DNA of 64,000 nt, from positions 147,289-211,288 of the forward strand of contig NZ_BMQJ01000016.1 in the NCBI RefSeq assembly GCF_014648055.1, in the 5' to 3' direction. The translations under genes and the position numbers were made by a program. Positions within the stretch are counted from its first letter, which is position 1; the number at the start of each line of letters is the position of its first letter. The notes below the pieces were generated by a model. The model had not been told where the DNA came from and did no database searches. It was given only the letters and a program-made list of their open reading frames with translations. Below are positions 8,292 through 18,339 of this stretch, one piece after another. The DNA comes from Streptosporangium pseudovulgare. Its GTDB lineage: Bacteria; Actinomycetota; Actinomycetes; Streptosporangiales; Streptosporangiaceae.

Positions 8292-9281
8292 ATGGATCTG
8301 GACGTGGCGCGGATCGAGAAGGCCATGCAGGTGATCGATCCGGTGTTCCTCAACACTCCGCAGTACATCGATGAGCAACTGTGCCGGGCGCTGGGCGGCC
8401 GCACGGTGACGGTGAAGCTGGAGACGGCCAATCCGGTGCGCAGCTTCAAGGGCCGGGGCGCCGATCTGATGCTGAGCACGCTCGCCCCCGGCACACCGGT
8501 GGTGTGCGCGAGCTCGGGCAACTTCGGGCAGGCCGTCGCCTACGCGGGACGGGCCCGCGGGATGACGGTCGAGGTGTTCGTGCCCGAGACGGTCAATCCC
8601 GCCAAGCGGGAGCGGATGGAGACCTTCGGCGCCCGGGTCGTCATGGCCGGGACGGACGGCACGTCGGCGCGGAAGGCCGCGGCCGCCCACGCCGAGCGTC
8701 ATCCTGACCGCGTCTATCTGCAGGACGGTCTCCAGGCGGCGATCGCCGAGGGCGCCGGGACGATCGGGGTCGAGCTGACCCGCGGCGCGCCAGGCGGCGC
8801 GGGCGGTCCAGGCTTCGACGCCGTCGTGCTCCCGGTCGGCGACGGCGCGCTGATCAACGGCGTGGCGCGCTGGATGAAGGAGCACGCACCCGGCACCCGG
8901 ATCGTGGGAGTCAATGCCGAAGGTGCCCCATCGATGCTGGAAAGCCTGCGCGTCGGCCGTGCGGTCACCATCGAACACGCTCGCACCTTCGCCGACGGCA
9001 TCGCGGTGCGCACCCCGCTGGAGGCCTCGGTGCGACGGGCCCGCGCGCTGGTGGACGAGATCGTCCTGGTGACGGACGAGGCCATCGCCGCCGCCATGGA
9101 ACTGGCGGCGCGCACGCTCGGGATCGTCCTGGAACCGGCGGGGGCGGCGGGCCTGGCGGCGATCGCCGAGGGCGCGGTCCCCGGCGATCGGCCGGCGACG
9201 GTGCTGACCGGCGCCAACCCACGTCCCGAACAGGCCGGCGAACTCGCGGCCCGGCTCGCACGGCCCGTCCCGGACATGTGA
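8292..9281 (+). CDS. PLP-dependent threonine/serine dehydratase-like enzyme
   Basis: A 329-residue fold-type II PLP enzyme. The PLP lysine is in the SFKGRGAD motif, followed by the phosphate/substrate loop CASSGNFGQAVAYAGR and a C-terminal LEPAGAAGLAAIAEG block. No ACT regulatory domain follows, so it matches the short catabolic dehydratase type that deaminates threonine or serine to 2-oxo acids. ATG 8292 follows GAGGAAAGG. Because an Lrp regulator is divergent, amino-acid-induced expression is likely. Exact substrate (Thr, Ser or a hydroxy-aspartate) cannot be told from sequence alone. Confidence 0.85.
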   Translation: MDLDVARIEKAMQVIDPVFLNTPQYIDEQLCRALGGRTVTVKLETANPVRSFKGRGADLMLSTLAPGTPVVCASSGNFGQAVAYAGRARGMTVEVFVPETVNPAKRERMETFGARVVMAGTDGTSARKAAAAHAERHPDRVYLQDGLQAAIAEGAGTIGVELTRGAPGGAGGPGFDAVVLPVGDGALINGVARWMKEHAPGTRIVGVNAEGAPSMLESLRVGRAVTIEHARTFADGIAVRTPLEASVRRARALVDEIVLVTDEAIAAAMELAARTLGIVLEPAGAAGLAAIAEGAVPGDRPATVLTGANPRPEQAGELAARLARPVPDM

Positions 9282-9659
9282 ACCTCAGCCCGATGGCCGC
9301 CTGAAGCAGCCGCGCCGAGGCCGTCCCGTCGGTCGAACACGGGACGGTGACCGGTTCGAAAGGACGGTCACGTGCGGCCGTCCCGCACTCCCGTGCCGAT
9401 GACCTGGTGGCTCGCGTGACCGATGAGCGCGTCGTCGTGCGCGCCGGGAAGACCCGCGGCGGGACGCGCCTCAGTGGGACGCCTCCGGTGAGACCGGTCT
9501 GCGTCGGCGCTGGGCTGGGCCGGCATGGCGCCCTGCCTGGCAGGGCTCCTGGCGGTCGCGTTGTCGTGGAGACGGCCGCGGCCGGTGTGACGCCGGCTCC
9601 GGCGGACTCCGCAGGCGATGGGCGCGGGCGGCAGCGCTCCCGACACCGACCCGAGCGAC

Positions 9660-9875
9660 GGCATCGCCTCCGGCGACGCGGACCGCTACGTCCGCGGCCT
9701 CTTCCAGGAGGTCGCTCGCGCCCTGGGCGACGAGACCCGCACCCTGCAGCAGCTCGCGGCCGACCACGAGACCCCGAAGGGAAACAACGAGCGCATCCGC
9801 ACCACCTGGTTCACGCCGGCCAACTCCGAAGCCCTCACCCAGGCCCTCGATGACCTCCTCGCCGACCTCAGGTAA
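9660..9875 (+). other. Short coding-looking remnant of unknown origin
   Basis: The frame ending at 9875 gives RYVRGLFQEVARALGDETR and FTPANSEALTQALDDLLADL, with normal actinobacterial codon use but no recognisable family and no convincing start (an ATG exists at 9618). It could be the 3' end of a lost gene or a small protein of 85 residues. Confidence 0.3.
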
Positions 9876-10683
9876 AGGGCCGCGCCCGAAAGACCCGCTG
9901 CCGCCATCGCACGCAAGCGCGGGCCCAACGGAAGTCTCCATGTGGATACCCTCGCGCGGCGCCGCAGTCGCCCGCTTCCCGGAACGACCAAGCAGGGTGA
10001 CCGGCATTACCCATACCACCGCAGAACCGGGCCGCGCGTCCGATCTCGGGTCGCGCACGACAACGCGCGTGGGGAGACCAGGACGGGCGGAACGCGGTTT
10101 TGCGCGGATACCGCCTGCCATGGCTGACGTCATCCTGCGGTGGCGCCCGGATCCCGCCGAGGACTGACCGCAACACCCTGCAGGGCCGATGGCGGAGCGA
10201 GAGCGACAGCTATGTCTCGGGCATTCTCCGGTGCGCCCATTGAGATTATCCCACCCATTTCGGAAACGGCCACCTCGCACAGAAGTCGCTGAGATGGCCT
10301 CACTGGACCTCCGTTCTCCATGTCCGGGCGACAACCCAAGATCCCTTGACGATCCGCCAGGATTATTAACTTCCCGGCATTTCATCCCCCGCCTCTCCGC
10401 GCATGCTCCGGCGACTTCCGTTCCACCGACCCGGGTGAATTCCAATCCCGCCATTCAAAAATACGCCGGTAAGAACGTTCGGCCCGCTGAACCGGCAGGC
10501 CGAAAGGGCCGCCCGCACGGGGTGGCCGTCTGGGTGCCCCGCCGCTCCCGGCGCCCCCGGGACGGGCTCCAGGAGCGGCCGCACGGCGGTGGCACCTCAC
10601 CATCGTGCTCCGTTGCCGGTGCGGCGCGGGACGTGGGGCGGGACAGAGGCGGAACACGGGGTGGGGCACAGAGTTCGCGCGAG
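9876..10683. other. Gene-poor intergenic region
   Basis: About 800 bases with lower G+C patches (for example near 10240-10250 and 10360-10480) and no frame supported by a ribosome site or a recognisable protein. Together with the sequence from 9282 it forms the longest gene-poor region of the window. Confidence 0.5.
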
Positions 10684-10703
10684 GTCGAACAACAGGATCA
10701 GAG

Positions 10704-10857
10704 ATTGACAGGGCGCTTGGCGGCATGCCCACGGAAGCGCACCGAACCGCCGGTCCGCTCACATCTTCAAGAATTGACAGAACACGTGGCGGCATGCCCT
10801 CGGGAGCGCCGAAGAATCGCCGACCGTTACCGGCCGCCCAGGAATTGACACATGCCC
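10704..10857 (+). repeat. Tandem imperfect repeats carrying TTGACA
   Basis: ATTGACA occurs at 10704-10710, 10773-10779 and 10844-10850, a spacing of 69 and 71 bases. The first two are followed by nearly the same 50 bases, including GGCGGCATGCCC and an AGCGC-N-ACCGCCG/ATCGCCG stretch; the third is followed by CATGCCC. Only the last copy has a -10 element, so the array looks like duplicated promoter or operator DNA. Confidence 0.7.
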
Positions 10858-10873
10858 GATGGTTGCCTAAGGT
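10845..10873 (+). promoter_or_regulatory. Sigma-70-type promoter upstream of SNF2 locus
   Basis: TTGACA (10845-10850), a 17-base spacer and TAAGGT (10868-10873) form a good housekeeping promoter. It would transcribe the truncated MFS reading frame at 10912 and the SNF2/SWIM genes behind it. Confidence 0.6.
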
Positions 10874-10911
10874 CCGCTTGCCAGCTTTTCAGACCGCGTC
10901 CGAAGGCATTA

Positions 10912-11046
10912 ATGACTACATCCACGTTGCCGAAGTCCCGGCAGCAGTTGATCCTTACCGTTCTCATGGTGTGTTCGCTGCTGATCCGGCTGGACGACAC
11001 CGTCCTGAGTACCGCCCGCGAGGGCGACGCCGTGGGAGCCCGCTGA
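10912..11046 (+). pseudogene. Truncated MFS (DHA2-type) transporter N-terminus
   Basis: A 44-residue frame from ATG 10912 (after GAAGG) encoding TLPKSRQQLILTVLMVCSLL and IRLDDTVLSTA. This matches the start and first helix of DHA2-family drug exporters (LDxTVLNVA motif), then leaves the family and stops. The remaining 13 helices are gone. It may still be translated as a leader ORF ahead of the SNF2 gene, whose start is only 4 bases after its stop. Confidence 0.6.
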
Positions 11047-11050
11047 CGCC

Positions 11051-12850
11051 ATGGGAACCAGGCAGAAACTCCCCGAGATGCGGTCGGACAGTCAGGCCAC
11101 GTACCTGCCCGACCGGCACATGTTCGCCCTGTGGACCTGGGCCGACGGCGCCGTGGGGGCGGCCCCGCCGGTCGGTGACGTCGAGACCGTCTCCCTGGTC
11201 GTTCCGACGCCGGACCTCGGCGGGCTCAAGGTGTCCGACGTCGACTGCGTGCTGATCGAGCCGGACCGGCTCGTGGACGCGCCCCTCGACTCACCCGGCC
11301 GGTCGGTGGACGCCTGGCGGTCGTGGATCGCGGGCGGCGAGCCGGCTCTGCCGATCGCCGCGCACGCGGTCCCCGACGCCACGGGTGTCGTCGTCACGAC
11401 GGCGGAACACGCGAGCGGCGTCTTCCGCCGCACCACCTCGGTGGGGGCCGAGATGCGTACGGCGCTCACCGCCAAGCTGCGCCCGTATCAGGTGCGCGGG
11501 GTGAGCTGGCTGCGCGAGACCATCGACACGCACGGCGGCGCGGTGCTGGCCGACGAGATGGGACTCGGCAAGACCCTGCAGACCATCGGCTGTGTCGCCG
11601 GACGCGCCGAGAAGGGGCCGCAACTGGTGGTCTGTCCCACGTCGTTGGTGGGGAACTGGGCGCACGAGATCGCACGGTTCGCACCCGGCCTGCGGACCAC
11701 GATCTGGCGCGGCGGGCCGCTGCCCGCGGTGGGCAGCGGCACGGTGGTGCTCACCGGCTACCCCACGCTGCGCACGCACGGCCCGGCCCTGGCGGGGATC
11801 CAGTGGAGCACCGCGGTCTTCGACGAGGCGCAGGCCCTGAAGAACCCCCGTACGCAGGTGTCGAAGGCCGCGCGCACCATCGCGGCCGACGCGCGGATCG
11901 CCCTGACCGGGACGCCCGTCGAGAATCACCTCGACGAGCTGTGGGCCCTGCTCAATCTGGTCGCACCGCACCTGTTCGGGAACCGGACGCAGTTCCGCCG
12001 TCGTTTCGTGCGGCAGATCGCGGACGGCTCCTCGGCCGCTTCCGCCCGGCTGCGCGGGGCCATCGAGCCGGTCGTGCTGATGCGGAAGAAGTCGCAGGTC
12101 GCGGGGTCGCTCCCGCCCAAGATCCACGCCGATCTCATATGCGACCTCACCGAGGAGCAGGAGAGGCTGTACGACCGGCTGCTGGAGCAGGTCATCGACG
12201 ACGGCTTCGGCAGTGGCGCCCAGCGGCAGACCAGGGTGCTCGCCGCCCTGACCTCGCTCAAGCAGGTCTGCAACCATCCGGGCCTGATCACGGACGATCT
12301 CGGTGAGCTGTCGGGCAGGTCGGGAAAGCTCGACCTGTGCACCGACATCGTGGCCAACAACCTGGAGAACGACTCTCCGACCCTCGTCTTCACCCAGTAC
12401 CGGCGGACCGGTGAGCTGCTGGTCCGGCACTTCGCCGAACAGTTCGGGGTGAGTACGCCGTTCTTCCACGGCGGCCTGAACCAGGGGCAACGGGCCGACA
12501 TCGTCCGCCGGTTCCAGTCCGACGACGGTCCGAAGGTGCTCGTCCTCAGCCTGAAGGCCGGGGGCACCGGGCTCACGCTCACGCGCGCGGCCGACGTCAT
12601 CCACTTCGACCGGTGGTGGAACCCGGCCGTGGAGGCCCAGGCGTCCGACCGGGTCCACCGGATCGGTCAGACCCGCACGGTCACCGTCACCACCCTGACC
12701 ACCGGAACCACCGTTGAGGAGCACATCGCGGCCATGCACGACCGCAAGTCCGCGCTGTCGGACATCACCGACATGTCCAGCGTCGCCGAGCTGACCCGCC
12801 TGGACGACGACCGTCTCATCGAGGTCCTGCGCCGGAAGCGAGTCAACTGA
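11051..12850 (+). CDS. SNF2-family DNA-dependent ATPase/helicase
   Basis: A 599-residue SWI2/SNF2 motor that would translocate on double-stranded DNA. A divergent N-terminal part of about 140 residues is followed by RecA lobe 1, with ADEMGLGKTLQT (Walker A, residues 168-175), FDEAQALKNP (motif II) and ALTGTPVENHLDELW (motif III), and lobe 2, with SLKAGGTGLTLT (motif V) and DRVHRIGQTR (motif VI). It is shorter than many SWIM-linked relatives, mainly at the N-terminus. The SWIM-domain gene follows after 2 bases, a common pairing. A role in DNA repair or remodelling is inferred from the family. Confidence 0.93.
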   Translation: MGTRQKLPEMRSDSQATYLPDRHMFALWTWADGAVGAAPPVGDVETVSLVVPTPDLGGLKVSDVDCVLIEPDRLVDAPLDSPGRSVDAWRSWIAGGEPALPIAAHAVPDATGVVVTTAEHASGVFRRTTSVGAEMRTALTAKLRPYQVRGVSWLRETIDTHGGAVLADEMGLGKTLQTIGCVAGRAEKGPQLVVCPTSLVGNWAHEIARFAPGLRTTIWRGGPLPAVGSGTVVLTGYPTLRTHGPALAGIQWSTAVFDEAQALKNPRTQVSKAARTIAADARIALTGTPVENHLDELWALLNLVAPHLFGNRTQFRRRFVRQIADGSSAASARLRGAIEPVVLMRKKSQVAGSLPPKIHADLICDLTEEQERLYDRLLEQVIDDGFGSGAQRQTRVLAALTSLKQVCNHPGLITDDLGELSGRSGKLDLCTDIVANNLENDSPTLVFTQYRRTGELLVRHFAEQFGVSTPFFHGGLNQGQRADIVRRFQSDDGPKVLVLSLKAGGTGLTLTRAADVIHFDRWWNPAVEAQASDRVHRIGQTRTVTVTTLTTGTTVEEHIAAMHDRKSALSDITDMSSVAELTRLDDDRLIEVLRRKRVN

Positions 12851-12852
12851 CC

Positions 12853-13413
12853 ATGGCCGACCGCGACTACGGTTACACGAAGTGGGGCAAGGACTGGGTC
12901 CGGTTCGCCGAGTCGTTGCGCCAGACCCGTCCCGATCCCCAGCTGCCGAGCGCGCGGCGCATGGCGCGCGACGGGAAGGTGCAGATCACGTTCGACGGCC
13001 GGACCGTGCGCGCCGTCGTGCACCGGGGTCGCGGCACCTCGGTGGTCACGATCGAGGTCGCGCCGATGTCCGCGGGGGTGACGGCCGAGATCTCCCGTCG
13101 GCTGAGCGGCATTCAGCCCCTGCTCACCGACGATCTGTACTGCGCGATCGCCGACGCGGGCCATCCGCCCGCGCCGGTCCTCGACAGCGTCGACTGCTCC
13201 TGCCCGGCCGGCGCCCCGCGGTGCGCCCATGAGCTGGCCGTCTACTACGACATGGCGCGGCGCATCGACGACGATCCCCGCATCGCTCTCGACGTGCAGG
13301 GCTTCTTCCGCGCTTCGGCGGGCGGCGGCCAAGCGCCCGCCGAAGCGACGGCGCAACGCTGGATCGCGCTCAACTCCCTTGACCCGGCCGCCTACTTCAC
13401 CGCGGCCGAGTGA
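12853..13413 (+). CDS. SWIM zinc-finger protein, partner of SNF2 ATPase
   Basis: A 186-residue protein with a central SWIM zinc finger, VDCSCPAGAPRCAHELAVYY (CxC...CxH), preceded by FDGRTVRAVVHRGRG and a conserved N-terminal YTKWGKDWVRFAESL. SWIM domains bind DNA or protein. It starts 2 bases after the SNF2 stop and is certainly co-transcribed; in actinobacteria the two are typically adjacent, suggesting one complex. Its role is unproven. Confidence 0.88.
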   Translation: MADRDYGYTKWGKDWVRFAESLRQTRPDPQLPSARRMARDGKVQITFDGRTVRAVVHRGRGTSVVTIEVAPMSAGVTAEISRRLSGIQPLLTDDLYCAIADAGHPPAPVLDSVDCSCPAGAPRCAHELAVYYDMARRIDDDPRIALDVQGFFRASAGGGQAPAEATAQRWIALNSLDPAAYFTAAE

Positions 13414-13435
13414 CACGACCCCGGTGTCGGCGAAA

Positions 13436-15028
<1,593 letters not shown>

Positions 15029-15082
15029 TCAGTCGCCCGGCCGTGACGGGAAGGGGAGCACCCACATCGATACAGCGTTCAT
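15029..15082 (-). CDS. Putative 17-residue leader peptide upstream of Rox
   Basis: A small reading frame MNAVSMWVLPFPSRPGD with a near-perfect AGGAGGTG ribosome site 7 bases before its ATG at 15082. The site is far stronger than that of the Rox gene downstream. It ends 55 bases before the Rox start, with a stable hairpin in between: the layout of an attenuation leader. That it is translated and regulatory is inference. Confidence 0.55.
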   Translation of the reverse strand: MNAVSMWVLPFPSRPGD

Positions 15083-15189
15083 GGGTCTCACCTCCTCGGG
15101 CGGTGTCACGGTCAACTGCAAGCTACAAGCCCGGACATCATCCCGTCCAGCTCTTTCCCGGCCACATGATCACGACTCCGAAGGGGCCC

Positions 15190-15201
15190 GTGCGGCAGCA
15201 C
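15190..15201. promoter_or_regulatory. Inverted repeat with RAE-like core
   Basis: GTGC-GGCA-GCAC next to a GGGGCCC block (15183-15189). Rifamycin-associated elements upstream of rifamycin-inactivation genes are inverted repeats with a TTGCGGCAA-like centre; the TGCGGCA core here fits, the outer arms fit poorly. It lies about 215 bases upstream of the Rox start. Confidence 0.3.
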
Positions 15202-15306
15202 TTTTGAAAACGGATCGGCGCGTTGCATCGTGTCAGGACACGTCCGGGAGGAGAACGCCTTTACGTTCGTCCTGTTCGACATCTCCGCCGTGAGCGAGGA
15301 CCCGTC

Positions 15307-16230
15307 ATGCGAGCCATCACCGTTCGAGAGCGCGCCGCCGGTCTGGCCGGGCTTTCCCTGACGGAAGAGCCGTACCCGCACGCCGCCGAGAACGACGTCG
15401 TCGTCCGGGTGCATGCCGCGGGGTTCACCCCCGGAGAACTCGACTGGCCGGGGACGTGGTCCGATCGCGCCGGCCGTGACCGGACGCCCAGCGTGCCCGG
15501 GCACGAGGTGTCGGGTGTCGTCGCCGAGCTGGGATACGGAACGACCGGCCTGACCGTCGGCCAGCGGGTGTTCGGGCTGACCGACTGGACCCGCAACGGC
15601 TCGCTGGCCGAGTACGTGGCGGTGGAAGCCCGCGACCTCGCGCCGTTGCCGGCCGATGTCGGCCACACCGTGGCCGCCGCACTGCCGATCTCGGGACTGA
15701 CCGCGTGGCAGGGACTGTTCGACCACGGCCGCCTGGCCGCCGGCCAGACCGTCCTGATCCACGGCGTCGCGGGCGGTGTCGGTTCCATCGCGGCGCAGCT
15801 CGCACGCGAGGCGGGAGCCCGGGTGATCGGCACCGGCAGGGCCGGCGACAGGGACACGGCACTCGGCCTCGGCGTGGGCGCCTTCCTGGACCTGCAGACC
15901 GATCCCCTTGAAGACGCCGGTCAGGTCGACGTGGTGTTCGACGTGATCGGCGGTGACGTCCTGGACCGCTCGGCCGCGCTGGTGCGCGCCGGCGGCACGC
16001 TCGTCACCATCGCCTCACCGCCCACGGTCCGGCCCCGTGACGGGCGGGCGATGTTCTTCGTCGTCGAGCCCGATCGCGCCCGGCTCGCGGACCTGGCACG
16101 ACGGGTCCGGGACGGACGGCTCCACCCGATCGTCGGGGCCGTATGGACGCTCGCCGAGGCGCCCTCCGCGTTCGCACCCGCCCGGCGCACCCCCGGCAAG
16201 ACGATCATCCGGGTCACGGAGGGCGAATAA
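15307..16230 (+). CDS. NAD(P)H-dependent quinone-oxidoreductase-like (MDR) enzyme
   Basis: A 307-residue zinc-independent medium-chain dehydrogenase. The N-terminal GroES-like domain has VVVRVHAAGFTPGELDWPG and VPGHEVSGVVAELG; the Rossmann domain has LIHGVAGGVGSIAAQLAREA (NADPH loop). Zinc-ligand cysteines are absent, as in quinone reductases. ATG 15307 follows GCGAGGA. It is divergent from the Rox gene, with about 330 bases between starts, and stands alone. Electrophile or quinone reduction is the usual family role. Confidence 0.88.
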   Translation: MRAITVRERAAGLAGLSLTEEPYPHAAENDVVVRVHAAGFTPGELDWPGTWSDRAGRDRTPSVPGHEVSGVVAELGYGTTGLTVGQRVFGLTDWTRNGSLAEYVAVEARDLAPLPADVGHTVAAALPISGLTAWQGLFDHGRLAAGQTVLIHGVAGGVGSIAAQLAREAGARVIGTGRAGDRDTALGLGVGAFLDLQTDPLEDAGQVDVVFDVIGGDVLDRSAALVRAGGTLVTIASPPTVRPRDGRAMFFVVEPDRARLADLARRVRDGRLHPIVGAVWTLAEAPSAFAPARRTPGKTIIRVTEGE

Positions 16231-16318
16231 CCGGCAGGGCCGGCCCAGGTGCCGGCGGCGTTGTACCGGCTCGGCCGCATTTGAGCAGACCATCACCAAG
16301 ACTTGAATTCGCCCGCGG

Positions 16319-16352
16319 TTGACCTCCGAGATGACTGGACAGCGTAGTCATC
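16319..16352. promoter_or_regulatory. Promoter-proximal inverted repeat before cupin lipoprotein
   Basis: TTGACC (16319-16324), a possible -35 element, is followed by the perfect inverted repeat GATGACT-N9-AGTCATC (16330-16336, 16346-16352). This is an operator-like site about 110 bases before the cupin gene. Confidence 0.4.
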
Positions 16353-16460
16353 ACTCCTCCTGACCGGGACCCGAACCACTTCCGCTGCGTGGGGACGGAA
16401 CCCGGGACGCATCGCGATCACCCGATGCACCTGAAAGGTCCGAGCAGGATGGGAGCGGTC

Positions 16461-16925
16461 ATGATCCGAGTACGGTTCGCCGGTGGCCTTCTGGCCGCCG
16501 GAACGGTGGTCGCGTCCGTGGCGTGCGCGCCCACCGCGGAGCGCGCGACCGGTCAGGCGCCGGTGGCCGCCATGGTCACGCAGCCACCGTCCGAGACGCT
16601 GTCGCCTCTCCTAGAACAGGCGCTTCCCGATGTCAAGGGCAAGACGTTCACCGCGGCGATCGTGAACTTCCCGCCCGCCGCACGCGCGGCACCGCATCGC
16701 CACGGCAGGGCTTTCGTCTACGCCTACGTACTGGAGGGCATCGTGCGCAGCCGGCTCGGTGGCGAGCCGGTGCGTACGTATCACCCGGGCGAGAACTGGG
16801 TCGAGCGGCCGGGCGCCCACCATCTGCTCACCGAGAACACCAGCCGGACACGACCGGCGAAGCTGCTGGTCGTCTTCATCTCCGACACGGGGGACAAGCT
16901 CAAGGTCGACGATCCGCCAAGGTAG
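16461..16925 (+). CDS. Secreted cupin-domain lipoprotein
   Basis: A 154-residue cupin. The N-terminus IRVRFAGGLLAAGTVVASVAC is a signal peptide with a likely lipobox Cys at residue 22, so the protein is probably anchored outside the membrane. The cupin barrel shows metal-ligand histidines in APHRHGRAFVYAYVLEG (motif 1) and PGAHHLLTENTS (motif 2). ATG 16461 is chosen because upstream in-frame starts would bury the signal sequence. Substrate unknown. Confidence 0.75.
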   Translation: MIRVRFAGGLLAAGTVVASVACAPTAERATGQAPVAAMVTQPPSETLSPLLEQALPDVKGKTFTAAIVNFPPAARAAPHRHGRAFVYAYVLEGIVRSRLGGEPVRTYHPGENWVERPGAHHLLTENTSRTRPAKLLVVFISDTGDKLKVDDPPR

Positions 16926-17045
16926 GGCCATCGGCCGGGCGCGACGGCGCGGGCCCGGTCAGCGCGAACCCCGCATCGGGTACCACCCCGGCATGCGACC
17001 GAGGCCGGACATCGAGACTTGGCGACCGGCTGAGAAACTGGACCC

Positions 17046-17633
17046 GTGTTTCCGGAGACTCCCGCCGCCGCGGCGCTGTCGGTGGTCACCCGTTTCTGCT
17101 CGCCCGCGCTGTTCAACCACTGCGTCCGCTCCTACCTGTGGGGAGCGATGTACGGCACAGCGCACGGGATCGCCTTCGATGACGAGCTCTACCACGTTTC
17201 GGCGCTGCTTCACGACATCGGGCTGACGGAGGCCTTCGACAGCCACAGGCTGCCGTTCGAGGAGGCGGGAGGGCAGCTGGCCTGGGTCTTCGGCGTGGCG
17301 GCCGGCTGGCCGGCGGAGCGGGCCGCCAGGGTCACCGAGATCATCATTCTGCACATGCGCGACGACGTGTCCCCGGCCGTCGACCCCGAGGCCCACCTGC
17401 TGCAGGTCGCCACAAGCTGGGAGGTGGCCGGACGGCGGCCGGAGGAGTTCCCGCCGGACGCCAGGGCGGAGGTGCTCGCCCGCTATCCCCGGCTGGGATT
17501 CGGCGCGGAGTTCCTGGCGTGCTTCGAGGACCAGGCGAGGCGCAAGCCGGACAGCGCCGCCGCCGCGTCGGTCAGGAGCGACGTCGCGGGGCGGATCGCC
17601 GCCAACCCTCTCGAAGGCCGCCCATCCGCCTGA
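17046..17633 (+). CDS. HD-domain protein (cyanamide hydratase-like)
   Basis: A 195-residue HD-superfamily metal-dependent protein. Ligands are visible as FNHCVRSYLWG (first His) and LYHVSALLHDIGLT (HD motif), followed by IIILHMRDD. This pattern (RSYLWG, LLHDIGL) is that of the cyanamide-hydratase/HD family rather than nucleotide phosphohydrolases. GTG 17046 is the likely start. It stands between a cupin lipoprotein and a convergent DHFR-like gene and has no clear operon partner. Confidence 0.8.
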   Translation: MFPETPAAAALSVVTRFCSPALFNHCVRSYLWGAMYGTAHGIAFDDELYHVSALLHDIGLTEAFDSHRLPFEEAGGQLAWVFGVAAGWPAERAARVTEIIILHMRDDVSPAVDPEAHLLQVATSWEVAGRRPEEFPPDARAEVLARYPRLGFGAEFLACFEDQARRKPDSAAAASVRSDVAGRIAANPLEGRPSA

Positions 17634-17724
17634 CCTCCACGGTCACTTCGGTGGACCTCGCGATGGCGCCGATCGAACGCCGCGGGGTCGGCTGACGTCT
17701 CGTACCGGGCCGGGAAACGAGCGG

Positions 17725-18282
17725 TCATCGTGCCTCCCGCCCGTACCGGGCCAGGACGGCGGCGCCGACCGGTGCGGCCGACGAGCATTCCAGGTAGGCG
17801 GGTGGTCCACCGGCGGGGAAAAGCCGATCGCCGGTGCCGAGGATGGTGGGGAAGGTCAGCAGCCGGTATTCGTCGATCAGGTCCTCGGCCATCAGTGCAT
17901 GGACGACGCTCAGGCTTCCGGTGATGATCACATCCCGCTGCTCGCGCTTGACGGCGTCGATGAGATCGCCGTCGATGACCTGGGAGTTGGCCCAGGCTGC
18001 GGTGTCGATCAGCGTGCGGGAGGCGACCAGTTTCGGCACGGCGTTCATCCGCGCGGAGAACGGGTCGTCACGTCCGGGCCAGAGCCGTGAGAACAGCTGC
18101 CAGGTGCGGCGTCCCAGCAGCATGACGCCGTCGTCGAGGACGCCGCCGAGCCGGAACTTGTCCCCGGCGACCGTTTCTGGCCCGTGCCGGAACGCCCAGC
18201 CCCCGGTCGGCGTGCCGGCGGAACCGTCCGGGTCGGACACGATTCCGTCCAGGGTGATGAACTCGATGACGATGACGCTCAC
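17725..18282 (-). CDS. Dihydrofolate reductase/RibD C-terminal-like protein
   Basis: A 185-residue protein of the bacterial DHFR-like (RibD_C) family that binds NADPH. Signatures are SVIVIEFITLDGIVSDPDGS at the N-terminus, GVMLLGRRTWQLFSRLWPG and VIITGSLSVVHALMAEDLID near the C-terminus. GTG 18282 follows GAAAGGGA. It lies 57 bases after a sigma-factor gene on the same strand and the two may form a unit. Family members are usually uncharacterised reductases. Confidence 0.85.
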   Translation of the reverse strand: MSVIVIEFITLDGIVSDPDGSAGTPTGGWAFRHGPETVAGDKFRLGGVLDDGVMLLGRRTWQLFSRLWPGRDDPFSARMNAVPKLVASRTLIDTAAWANSQVIDGDLIDAVKREQRDVIITGSLSVVHALMAEDLIDEYRLLTFPTILGTGDRLFPAGGPPAYLECSSAAPVGAAVLARYGREAR

Positions 18283-18339
18283 GATGGGTGTCCCTTTCGT
18301 TGGATGCTCACCCGTACGTACCGGCGGCATCAGCCGGAC

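Noticed and set aside
10704..10857. CRISPR array
   Set aside because: Only two to three imperfect units, the whole unit is repeated rather than a short constant repeat with unique spacers, and no cas genes are in the window.
16389..16460. Upstream in-frame start for the cupin lipoprotein
   Set aside because: It would place 24 polar residues before the signal peptide and prevent export.
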